Shown here: positions 35,056 through 46,539 of the stretch, one piece after another | Position numbering within the stretch: position 1 is the first letter of the stretch | Layout of the letters: each line of letters opens with the position of its first letter | NCBI RefSeq assembly: GCF_021730395.1 | Contig: NC_069363.1 | Coordinates: 50,401,001 to 50,465,000 of the forward strand | Source of the DNA: Mercenaria mercenaria | Taxonomy: Eukaryota; Mollusca; Bivalvia; Venerida; Veneridae | Direction: 5' to 3' | DNA length: 64,000 nt | Position numbers and translations under genes: made by a program | Notes under the pieces: generated by a model | The model's database searches: none | Seen by the model: only the letters and a program-made list of their open reading frames with translations | Told to the model about the DNA's origin: nothing

Positions 35056-38000
35056 AAATAGCTTGTGAATGTTATTTTTGAGGTTTCTTTGAATTTTCAT
35101 TGATACAAAGAAAAAACTTACACTTTAATTCCTTTAATGCAAATGATGTATTGATAGCCAATTTATTCAAATCTAGAGTGTTAATTTAAAGTATATTAAA
35201 TGCTTAAAATTCGCATTGTTATAATTTTGGGTACGTAAAATATAGTCACGCGTGTTACTTGAGAGACAGTTCTAAAGTTTAATTTAGAATTACGACTACG
35301 GATAATGTTGTCATTTCAAAAATTTAAAACCAAACAAATAAATGTTAATATTCCAATTGTGCCTCTAAAACGTTGCGTTACAAAGAAATGTAAGTAGCAA
35401 GTACAGTTTTCCCCAAACACTAAAATTAATCGGTAAATTAATAAATTTCGTTTTAAATGTTTCTCATAGCTGAAATCTGGCATTTTTTATAACTGTAAAA
35501 TCTGCATTGTGTCGTCTGAGACAAAAGCACTTTACTGTAATTGATACGTTTTTGTGTCCTTTTGCTCATGTGGACGATGCATGGCTCTATGATTGTGTTT
35601 GGGATGCCCTGTGCTTCTGTGAAATCTACCGTTATCTTTTATTTTTATATTCTATGGAATTTCGTAACGTAAAAGAATGGCTATAACTAATAAATGCATT
35701 TTCAAAATCAATTGAAGTCATTGACATTTCACTATCAAGACATCTCATTCATAAATTTCATTTTTTTGTTTGTTTTAACAAATGACAAGAAGCAGTACTT
35801 TTAATTTATTTCTCGATTACAAATTGAAGCAAAAACACAATAATATGCGTGTTGTAGTTCTGCGTGTATGTATTCTGTAATTTCAATAGATCAATTATTA
35901 AAGACGTGGTTTACTTTAAGTTATCCTATTTATTCATTGCCATCAGTTTTGTACCATTTATAAATGTAAAACATTTTTCAACAAGTATATCTAAGACTTT
36001 TAAAAAAGATAGGAAAAGCAACATTTTACCATGGTCCGAGTGAAAAAGTTTACGTAGGAGTACAGCATTTTTATGGACATATTTCGATTGGTGATAGAAT
36101 TTGCATTCAAAATACTTAAACTTTGCGGTTGCCTAGTGGTAACTAACTCCTTAACTAAGCGAGTTCTTGATTTCATCTTACGGGTAAAATGCTGGCGGAC
36201 ATACCGACGGAGAGAAGAAGGCGATGGCAAAACAGTATGCTAGTAGTTATTTAACAAGGCCATATATACATAAATGCATTTAAAAAGCACACCACACATT
36301 ACGATAAGAAGTAAACAGTCTCATTTATGACAAGTTACTGACAACTACAAACTACTTTATAATGAAATTCGCACTGATTTTACATTGTCATGTCGTCAGT
36401 TTATCATTAGAAATATTTTTGAATCCACTCCTGATATCATTCTATGAAACAAAAATAAAGTTTTCAGATTTCAATAATAAACATGTGTTAATTTACTTCC
36501 TGGCACATAACAATATTACGGTGTTCTGTTATGGCCATTCTTGGTTTCACTCCTTGGCCTTGTAAATTGGTAAGGTGACAGTGCCAAGACGCGACGATAC
36601 GATGCGATGGGTGATACTCCGATGCGAAAAGCGAAGAGAAGTTTATTTATTTACATATCTCCCCTATGTACACATCATAAAACAAGGTATAAAATACATT
36701 ATAACACAACTAAATGTTCATCCATGAAATTAATTAATAATATAATAGACAAACACGTTAGATATAACTACACCTTCTCGCAGTAAAACTTAATTCATTG
36801 CAGAAAATACTTTGAAATTCAAAGCATTCCTAAACATAGAGGCACAGTGAACATCCGAAATCCTGAACTGTGAAGTTGAACTTTTACTTGCGAAGTGACT
36901 AAAATGGTTAGTAACTGATGTTATATTTGTTATTATATTTGTTTCAACTTTTACACATACATCGTCCATGTCAATACAACTCATATCGATATCCTTACCC
37001 ATATCGAACATTTCAATTTTTCCAATAATCGCCCATCGCAAATTAATATAGAACAAATGTTATATAATTATAGCTGTTTTGGGGCGTTTTCTTACCACAT
37101 GGTTTATGGGCCCACGCTAAATTTCAGAGATGGACGGATAAATTTACGGAAGATAACGATCAAAGCTACAAGATTATCGATTTTTCAAAAAAGGCTTATC
37201 ACCAGTCGCATTTAGTAGCCTACGGATAGTTCGACATTCTTACCTTATCGAATGAAACATTTCTTAATGGTCGGTTGTCAGAACATTCAATTAATACATG
37301 AACTTCTGATTCCATGTTTACAAGTAGGACATATTCTGTCATTAGCCACAAGATTTTTATACGATCCCGTCTGCAGAAGGGTGCTACTCTACACTTTAAT
37401 TCAGTTAAAGATGATCTATCTGTTACATTTTATATTGAGCTTTACGGAACTGGTAAGATTTCAGTCTGTCAGGGTTACTCGCACCTATCAAACTGACTAT
37501 ATAGCTTTTGTTTGCACTCGAGAACACGTAAATCCATACATTATTCTCAGCAAAATCACAAGATTGTTTTAGATAAAAGGTTAGTACATGTATTTTGCAA
37601 ATTTTGCATTACAAAACTTATAGATCTAGTTTGATCCATATTTCTAAATCTTTCCAGCTACGAATCTTTCACGGCCTAGTAGGGCCGCGTTATCAATATA
37701 ACACTTCCGCGTCGTGCTGTTGTATTCTCGCAGTATCGCCCCCTTCAACACGGGGGCGAAATAATGATATTACGAAGCGAAAGTTTAAACTAAAACCGTG
37801 CTTTCGCATGACGTTTTCGCATCTACTCAGCGTATATCTTACTAGTCTGCAGAGCGAAGGGGCGAATCAACGATAGCCTTAATGGATTACCATATAAGGC
37901 GGAGGGCATACATTGTGCGTCTAACCCTTTGCAGTATTTCACCTAAGTTTGTTTTTCTGCTAGTTTATAAATATATTAGTATATTTATAATAAAACAGTT

Positions 38001-38946
38001 TGTTAAAGGAAATCTGTCTTATACTGAATATATTCATTTTGTTGAGGCTTACTCTATTGGTACTTATTCAAGGGAAACAATCGTTTTATTTTTTTCTGCA
38101 TGATGAAATGTTCATTTTCACGCTTCTAATAATTTACAATACCCAAGAACAGATATACTATAACAACTACCTAATGTCTTTTAAGCATCTTATTTAAAGC
38201 ATTTAGCACTAATCCCGAACTGTATGATTTTAATAGTAGAATAAGAAAGCAGGTAGGGATGTTGTGGTATATATTACCACCCGATATATTTTCGCGATAA
38301 TTCAGTAACAGATCCAAAGACTATTCTATTCTTTTGTTCAAAACTGTTTCTGCCAGTTATACTTTCTAACTCAAGAGAGGCGACGGGACGACATCACGAT
38401 GGCCTCTACAGGTTTCCATAATTTGTTGCCGCGAAATTAACCCTGTTAAATGGTTCAAACCCAGTGTTGAATAGCATTAATGAATGCAAAAATCAACAAA
38501 GCAAACACAAAGCCGGGCTTCAGCCCACCATGTTGCTTCGCAAAGAACAACTTACCATGGCATCTTAAAAAGGCCAAAGTTACACTTTTCAGAGTTACAA
38601 TTATTTTTTTCTTTTCAAAATTAGCCATAATAGCGAACAAAGATTTGTCAAAATCTGTAACTTCCTTTAATGGTATGCTTTCGGCATATAAAAACCACCG
38701 GCGACTCCGGATGCATATAGCTTTTATATCCCGACGTGGACTGACTCGACTCGAATGTTTTCTGTTTGCTGTAAATACACCAAGTTCTAGAGATAATTTT
38801 TGTGCCCAATTACGAGTCCGATACCACAGTCTCTTTGTAGAAACTTATTAGGTTACCTTAAAATTATGTGTATCTTTCGCATAATATCTCACTAATTTGT
38901 TTTCTTTAGAGCTATAAGTTCATTAACACATAAAACCATACTTCTT
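35056..38946. other. Spacer B, no gene recognised
   Basis: Segment 35056-35400 matches 15763-16100, then 35400-35610 matches 20905-21115, then 35615-35700 matches 23225-23310, so most of spacer A is missing. About 36300-36580 matches 55860-56130 in spacer C. A degenerate SINE-head-like GCGGTTGCCTAGTGGTAAC lies near 36123. Segments at 36575-36640 and 37665-37875 are rich in GATACGATGCGATGG/GAAGCGAAAG words typical of a repeat. The + strand frame at 38480-38851 has no recognisable content. Confidence 0.5.
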
Positions 38947-41430
38947 CACGGTGAGGATGCGTACACCGGATATTGCCATTAAGTGATAAGGTATTTTCCG
39001 AAAACGTGATTATTTTTCGTCAACAAGGTAAGTAAAACCCTGATTTACTCATGTATTATACTACTACAGAAGAAAAGAGCATTACTTTTCATGACTAGAT
39101 ACTGTGTATATGCTCTTACAAGCGTAAAATGAGTCAATCTTAAGTAGAAATGATAAAATTTGTGATAAAATGACAAGTTTATCATTTGATAAATGCATGC
39201 CGTAAACACATTTGTCCCGATACCATAACCTATTTGCATTATGGGGAAAATCTGAATCGAACGATTTATTTAGTGACATACAAAGAAAAAATGTGCAAAA
39301 TTTCAGCTTTGTACATGTTCAAATCACGGAGAAATCGGTGTTAAATGAGCGTTGGTGGTGTACTGTGTATTGAGTTTTCAAAGTAATATTTGTACTGTGT
39401 ATTGCAGTTTGGTGTACTGAGTATTGATATTGAAAAACGTGCATATTTTCAGCATTTATGGTCATTAGATAGACAAAGCATGTAGTTCCATTGGCCCAAA
39501 TGATGGAATTTCTTTTTCTGTTTGCAGATGGCATTAGACTTCACAGCGAAAATAACAAGCACCAGTTTGAACACTGATATTACAACTTACAATTACAGCG
39601 GCATGCCAATAGTCACTCCGAGAAACTGTCTAAAGACTAGCCATTGCAGATAAAAGGCACAGCCACAAGTTCAGCCGTGATGTTTTATAATAATGTAACA
39701 CAGGATATGATGACGATAAGAGTGGAAAAGGTCTCTCCGTATAAGAAGAGCAAACATGAAAATATGTTATCCTTTCACCTTCATACTACAAAGAGACATA
39801 AACCTTGGTCAATAGACGACCTTTATCGATTATGGTGTCAATAGTTCAAAGGTCAAGGTCGTAAGGGCTTTGAGTTTTTAAAGTGGTTTCTCCTCAATAA
39901 CCTTAGACTCATTTGACGTAGAACCCTCGAACTAGTTTCACTTGAAATTTTCTTAAAATAATATAGTCAAAGCTATTTTTATTGTTCTAAATGCATTGTT
40001 CTGAAAGGTAATTAGCTCACCACTTTCTTCATACAAAACAAAATGGGTGCCATATGCACTGAGCAATTTGTTTTCGAAGTAGGGGGAAACAGTGCCATGT
40101 GTTATCTTACACACTTCATTTGCAAGATATATGTCATTTCTATGCAAACAGTTCGTTATCATTATTATGTGATCAACTTCCCCGTTAACCAAAATAGTAT
40201 ATTTGTTGTCAAGATCAACTTCAAACTATAACAAACGATCGGGAACTGACTTGAAGATCATTCCGATTTTTTCATGTATTCAAACTGTTGAATGTAAAAT
40301 GTTTATGACCCCCTTTGGTTTAAACATATTTATTCCCAACAATATACTTAACTATATTTATATACTAACATTACAAGTACAGTTGGTGGAAAGGATTAGA
40401 AAGAAAGACAAATCGTATAGAGTTCTTCTACTATCTTATCATGATCTTTGCTATTTTATGAAATTGTGTTTAGGTTTCAAGTTTGTTTAATAAATATTAC
40501 AATGTATATGACTATCTGTTCTTTATCAAAGTAAAACATGGCTTTTACAATATTGCTTGTCAAATAATGTTTGGTAAAATAAATATGTCACAACAGAACC
40601 TATTTCAGTATCAATGCCCACTCTTATGTGAACTCTAATGTACACTCATCACATTTATGCAGTAACTAGCTACTTCTTATAATTTCAATAAGTATTTGTC
40701 TGTTTGCTTTCCTCTTTCCTCTTAATTTAGCGTCAGAAATGCGGTCTCTGTTATGCAAGCAGTTGTATAATTGTAAAATCATTGGAAGAGTTATAAGCCT
40801 GCTCTTCAAAACAACTTGCAGTCTTCACTATACCTCATATTAACCAAGTTGTCGATGAAAACATTTTGCGACGTCAAAAAATATAGGAAACTATAAAATC
40901 ATTAAAAGAAAACGTTTCTTGGCAAACAAACTAATTAAAGCTATTTATTCATTCATCTATTTTGTCATTCTTTCATCGGCTGTGTAACAATATTCTCCGA
41001 AAACCTTGTCTGTCCATGGAATTGCACTCTGTGTAACATTGAAAGTTCCAAGTACACCGCCGTGCATGTGTCTCTAGATTATATTTTTGTACTGGTAGCA
41101 TTGTGTAAATGTTAAGCTAGATGGCGTGGTAGGTAGCATACATTTCCACTACCGTCAGTGAACAGGCTCCTCACCATTTGCCCAAATCAAAGGTTTCTTT
41201 CTGTTCTGTTGCAAATTGGTCCCTTTTGTAATCGGGTTCCTTTTTAAAACATGTATGTTAATATTTTCTGAATCGACAGTATTTTTTCTGGGTTTTTTTT
41301 CTCTGCATATATCTGATGCTATTCTGTAGTTTACTTTTTTGCGATTTTGGTCGTTAGCACACGGAAATATTCTCGTCATGTTGGTGGTGTTCAACAAAGT
41401 GACATACAATGGCCTTAAATTCGTTCGTCA
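38947..41430 (+). repeat. Left arm of a long inverted repeat
   Basis: The arm starts CACGGTGAGGATGCGTACAC and matches, in reverse complement, 45431 down to about 42745. Landmarks in both arms: CCTTATCACTAAATG, CTCATTTTACGCTTGT, ATACACAGTACACC, GGTGAGCT, GCATAAATGTRATKAG, and TGTTCAACAAARTGACATAC at the inner end. Identity looks moderate with many indels, so the duplication is not recent. No recognisable transposase is found in this arm. Confidence 0.75.
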
Positions 41431-42190
41431 AGCCAGTCATAAACAAACATACACGAGTTGAATCTGCAACGAAAAAAAAAATCACAATCTAATATTTATT
41501 AGTAGGACCGGGCTGTCTGCAAGATATTGAGAGTAAGTCTAAGCGGCGTCCCAATACAAAATTTTAAATGATACATGTTCCTTTAACTGTTTTTGAGATA
41601 ATTCATTTAATACCAACTTAAACAATGCTAAATGGAAGAACAGAATATATCTTTACATTTAAAACTGGTAAGCATAACAAAAAATATTGCCCACTGTTTC
41701 ACTATGGTGACTGTGAGTTACGTTTAGAGCTTATTACATGAATTACAACAGATTCATTTTCCTATTAAACAAAGAAGGCAGAAAACAGTGAATTATTATA
41801 CAACAAATCACTGTTCTGACGTCACAATAAATTACGTCATGGCGTCAAACGGCATAGCGGCGCACTGGAAAAGAAACCGATTGAAAACGGACAAATATTT
41901 AATGAATGTCGTCAAGGATGTACTTAAAATCCTTGGTGACGTGTTAGAATCGAAATAATATATCTCATTTAGTGATTTGCTCTTGAATAAATCATTGTTT
42001 GTCGTTTAGATGCGTATTATTATATAATTCCTCTGCATCTGAACTCCAAACAATGATTTATTCAACAACAAATCACTGGATGAGATATATTATTTCTTAT
42101 TATAAAAAAATAAGTAAACGCTAAAAATATCAATGTAAAACATCACGTATCTTCAAGACTAAAGAACATACTGTTTTGTACTTTGAAAAG
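41431..42190. other. Centre of the inverted-repeat structure
   Basis: Unique AT-rich DNA with no gene. It contains GACGTCAC/TACGTCATGGCGTC words at about 41818-41850 and a short inverted-repeat MITE listed separately. Confidence 0.5.
41953..42095. repeat. Short foldback (MITE-like) sequence
   Basis: Arms AATAATATATCTCATTTAGT...AATAAATCATTGTTTG at 41953-42000 pair with CAAACAATGATTTATT...GATGAGATATATTATTT at 42047-42095, leaving a ~46-bp loop. Confidence 0.7.
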
Positions 42191-42194
42191 GAAA

Positions 42195-42727
42195 TTATAA
42201 TGTACATTTTGTAAGATTCATTCTACAAAACTCAGCGATAATGTAAACAATACACAGTACAGTAAAATGTGATACAGATCAATACACAGTACATATATTT
42301 GCAATACACAGTACACCACCGACGCTCATTTATCATCGATTTCTCTGTCATTTGAACATTTACAAAGCTGAAATTTTGCATATGTTTTCTTTGTATGTAA
42401 CTAAATAAATCGTTCGATTCAGAATTTTTATCATAAGACAATAAGTGACGATATCGGGAGAGATGTGTCCCCGACCTGCAATTATCAGATGATAAAGTTG
42501 CCATTTTATCACAAATTTTAGTGTTCCTTCATAAAATTGACTCATTTTACGCTTGTGAGAGAATATACACAGCATCTAGTTATCAAAAATAATGCTCTTT
42601 TCTTCCATAGTAGTATAATACAATAGTAAATATGTGTTTTACTTACCTTGTTGGCGGAAAATAAATACGTTTTCGGAAAATACCTTATCACTAAATGGTA
42701 ATATCCGGTGTACGCATCCTCACCGTG
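42195..42727 (-). repeat. Third, partial copy of the inverted-repeat arm
   Basis: In reverse orientation this matches the first ~480 bp of the left arm (GTACGCATCCTCACCGTG at its right end, ATACACAGTACACCACCGAC inside). It abuts the inner end of the right arm at about 42740. Confidence 0.75.
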
Positions 42728-43362
42728 TAGTAATCTGTTTGAATCGACGGTCGAGTTTTAAGCCATTAAATTGTATGTCATTTTGTTGAACACAACCCAA
42801 ATGACGCTAAGTACCAAAACCGCAAAAAAGTAATTTACGTGATAAAACTAAAAATATACAGAGAACAAGGCAGAAAAGGAACCCACACACAAAATGAACC
42901 CTTTTCAAAAGAAACCCCCACCCTTCTAATCTTCTAAAAGGATGTAAAGACAGATTTGATTTGGGCAAATTGTGTTATCAGAAGACTGAAACAGAAAAGA
43001 TGGAAAAGTATAAATGAAAATTATGCAGGCTCGGTTTGGTTGAGTCTGTTAATGGACGGCAGTGGAAATGCATGCTACAGTCATGCCCTCTAGCCCCGGG
43101 TTAAACATACCTCAGCATTTACACATGCTACCAGTACCAAAGTATAATTTCGAGACACCAACAGATGTATTCATACGGCGGTGTACATGGGACCTTCAAT
43201 AATATACAAAGCAAATCTATGGAAACGAGGTTTAAAAAGGTAACACACCTACACAGTCCTTGAAAGAATATGACAAAGTAGATGAATACATAGCCTTTAA
43301 TCAGTTTGTTTGCCGAGGAAAGTTTCCTTAAAATGATATAGATTTTTCTGTTATTTCTTGAC

Positions 43363-43629
43363 GTGGCAAGATGTTTTCCATCGACAACTTGGCTAATATG
43401 TGGTAAAGTGAAAATGCTAGTTATTTCGAAGAACCGGCATCAAACTCTTCCGCGGAACGAACAATTATACAATTACTTGCACGACAGAGACATCATTTCT
43501 GACGCTGAATTAAGAGACAAGAGAAAAGCAGACGAACACTTATTGACATTAAATGAGGCAGCTAGTTACTGCATAAATGTAATTAGAGTAAATTACTCCC
43601 ACATAAAAGACTGTGCATTGATACTGTAG
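43363..43629 (+). CDS. Open frame of 88 codons inside the right arm (uncertain)
   Basis: The part from about codon 22 looks protein-like: NRHQTLPRNEQLYNYL, DRDIISDAELRDKRKADEHL, LTLNEAASYCINVI. The corresponding stretch of the left arm (- strand, about 40640-40900) is disrupted by indels and stops. It may be an exon remnant carried by the repeat, and the helical pattern could fit a small helical-bundle domain, but nothing specific can be named. The ATG at 43363 may not be the true start. Confidence 0.25.
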   Translation: MARCFPSTTWLICGKVKMLVISKNRHQTLPRNEQLYNYLHDRDIISDAELRDKRKADEHLLTLNEAASYCINVIRVNYSHIKDCALIL

Positions 43630-43918
43630 TATTGAAATAGGTTCTATTGTGACAGATTTATTTTACTAAACATTATTTGACAAGAAACATTTTAAAGGCC
43701 ACTTTCTACTTTGATAAAGAACAAATAGTCATGTTCGTTAAGATATTTATTAATCAAATTTGAAACGTAAATACAAATTGATAAAATAACAAACATCATA
43801 AACATTTTACATTCAACAGCGTGAATGCATGCATAAATTCGGAATGATCTTCAACATTTAGATAGTTGTTATTGTTATTGTTCAAAGTTGATAACATTCT
43901 TACTTTGACATTAAATAT

Positions 43919-44153
43919 GAGCCCTGCCATGAGAAAACCAACATAGTGGGTTTGCGACCAGCATGGATCCAGACCAGCCTGCGCATCCGCACAGTCTGGT
44001 CAGGATCCATGCTGTTCGCTTTCAAAGCCTAATGCAATTAGAGAAACCGTCAGCGAACAGCATGGATCCTGACCAGACTGCGCGGATGCGCAAGCTGGTC
44101 TGGATCCATGCTGGTCGCAAAGCCACTATGTTGGTTTTCTCATGGCACGGCTC
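43919..44153. mobile_element. Palindromic MITE (~235 bp)
   Basis: Nearly the whole element is one palindrome. The left arm GCCATGAGAAAACCAACATA ... GACCAGCATGGATCC pairs with GGATCCATGCTGGTC ... TATGTTGGTTTTCTCATGGC. Only a ~35-bp centre around AAGCCTAATGCAATTAG is unpaired. The flanks ATAT are consistent with a short target duplication, and the left arm of the large inverted repeat (near 40125, AAGATATATGTC) is the empty site. Confidence 0.85.
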
Positions 44154-45431
44154 ACATATCTTGTAACTACATTGTACAAAATATATTTTAAGCATAACAC
44201 ATGGGCACTGTTTCCTCCTACTTGTAAAACATATTGCTCAGTGCATAAGGCACCCCTTTCGTGTCGTATGATGCAAGTGGTGAGCTGATTACCTTTCAGA
44301 AACTGTAAAAGTACAATATATTTAAAGCAATTAAAATAACTTTGACTATATTATTTGTAAATACATATACCTGTCAGCTTTCTAATACGTTGCACAAGAA
44401 ATTGAATTTAGGGTTTTAGAAAATTTCAAATGAAACTAGAAGGTCTATGAAGTTCAAATGTTCTAGCTTAAATTAGTCTAAGGTTATTGAGGAAAAACCA
44501 CGTTAAAAGTTCAAAGCCCCTGCGACCTTGACCTTGGAACTATGGACACCAAAATCAATAGGGGTCATATATTGACCAAAGGCTTATGTCTCTATGAAGT
44601 TTAAGGATTACATATTCTCATGTTTGTTCTTCTTATGAGGGGAGACATTTTCCGCAGTAATTGTCATCATATCATCTGTTATATTATTATAAAACTTCAC
44701 GAGTGTACTTGTGGCTGGGCCAGTACTTGGCAATGGCTTGTCTTTAGACCGTTTGTCTGAGTGACTATTGGGCATGCAGATGTAAGTGTAAATTGTAATT
44801 TCAGTGTTCAATTAGTTAAACTGGTGCTTGTTATTTTCATGTATGGTACTAAAGAATCTGTGGAGTCTAATGTCATCTTCAAACAGAAAAAGACATTCCA
44901 TTTTTCAATTAAGATAATTTGTGTAAATGCCATTACATGCCTTGTTTATTTAATGACCATCAAAACTGAAAATATGCACGATTTTCAATACCAATACCCA
45001 GTACACGAAACTGCAATGCGCAGTTCAAACATTATTTTGAAAACTCAATACACAGTACACCGTCAACGCTTATTTATGACTGATTTCTCCGTCATTTGAA
45101 CATTTAGAAAGCTGAAATTGTGCGTATGTTTTTCTTTGTATGTAACTATATAAATCGTACGATTCAGAATGTTCCTCACAATGCAAATACGTTGTAGATG
45201 ACTTTATCGGGAGAAATGCGTTCACGGCATGCATTTAAGATTGGCTCATTTTACGCTTGTTAGAGCTTATACACAATATCTGGTTATTAAAAGTAATGCT
45301 CTTTTCTTCTATAGTAGTAAAATACAATAGTAAATCGTGGTTTTACTTACCTTGTTGACGAGAATTAATCACGTTTTCCAAAAATACCTTATCACTAAAT
45401 GACAATATCCGGTGTACGCATCCTCACCGTG

Positions 45432-46499
45432 GGGAAAGGAAACCCACAATCATGCATCACAAATGTATCTCAGAATGTCAGTCTTGCAGCAAGTATAAGT
45501 CCGTAAGATAAACAATAAAACAAGTTGAGATGCAAACATTTTAACCCTATCTGATACACCCTAAAATCGGCTGTATGTAAAAGCAGGCTTCGCGGAAGTG
45601 AGTAACTGACGCAACAAAACCCTATTAATGTTGATACAGATTTTTCTAAAAATGAATTTAGCAGAAGAGGAAAAGCAGGAACAATTTTTGGAAACAGTGT
45701 GATTGTAAAATATTTCTCTTGAAAAAAAAATCTAATTATAGTAGGAATTGTAAGTCCTCAAGATCAGGATGAAAGAAATTGAATTGTTCATATTTTGTGA
45801 AAATAATTCAGGAACTGTAAAAATTAAAGGGCATTTTCATGCCAGATGTACGCTTTATTTATACCTGACTGTAGATGGGGAATGTCTGCGGATGACTAAA
45901 CTAATTTATACATTTCCAAGAATGTATCAAAACTGCTGGGTAAAATAAAAGTGAAAGTAAGTATTTCCTGAAAATAGAAATTAAAAATGTATTATTTCTT
46001 CTTTTGTAAGAGGTTGACAAGGTGCTCGAAGGATGAAGCACACAGCCACATGGGAATGTACATTCGAAATTATCCATTCTATGCAGATCAAGAAAGATAC
46101 ATAAGCAAATTATATAATGTTTAATTGTTATGTTAAGGGGCATTGGTTTCTCGATCTGTACAACACAAATCGCTAGCTAAGATGAACAGAAATTTAATGG
46201 CAGATACTTATTAAGTGAGTAAGATATCTGGATGGTATATTTAAGATTTCTTATCGGAGAAAACCAACAAAATCGAGGACCAGAAAGGTAGCCATTCGAA
46301 AAGTTCAGCTATTTATCTATGAAACTGAAGTCGTAACATGTCGGAGTCCATAATCTATTGTCAAGAGCTTTTATCACTGCTCTTAACTAGATACAGCTTA
46401 GAGCAAGTTAGAGGTAACCTTAAAAGATACAGCCAGGTATATCACTTACATTTGCAACCTGCAAAAGGCAATCACTTACACCCTCAAACCTTAGCTAAC
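45432..46499 (+). other. Upstream flank of gene copy C
   Basis: Segment 45432-45800 is homologous to 57412-57760 upstream of copy D. From about 45900 it matches the immediate flanks of exon 1 in all copies but is more diverged and shorter (GTTGACAAGGTGCTCGAAGG, TTCGAAATTATCCATTCT). No upstream coding exon is found. Confidence 0.55.
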
Positions 46500-46539
46500 A
46501 TGGCGGCTAACAGGAATTATTATGCTAGAGACAACAGAG
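46500..46539 (+). CDS. Copy C, coding exon 1
   Basis: The exon encodes MAANRNYYARDNR plus one base before donor G|GTAAGAAT. It is one codon longer than the other copies (extra Tyr) and keeps phase 1. The ATG lies in the conserved TTAGCTAACATGG context. Confidence 0.7.

Larger units (their letters stand above)
42745..45431 (-). repeat. Right arm of a long inverted repeat
   Basis: The reverse complement of the left arm; its outer end is GTACGCATCCTCACCGTG. It is interrupted by the palindromic MITE at 43919-44153. Beyond 45431 the sequence resumes copy C upstream DNA that is homologous to 57412 onward before copy D. Confidence 0.75.

Noticed and set aside
38480-38851. + strand 123-codon frame in spacer B
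   Set aside because: No recognisable motif, no paralogue, and composition typical of chance frames in this AT-rich DNA.
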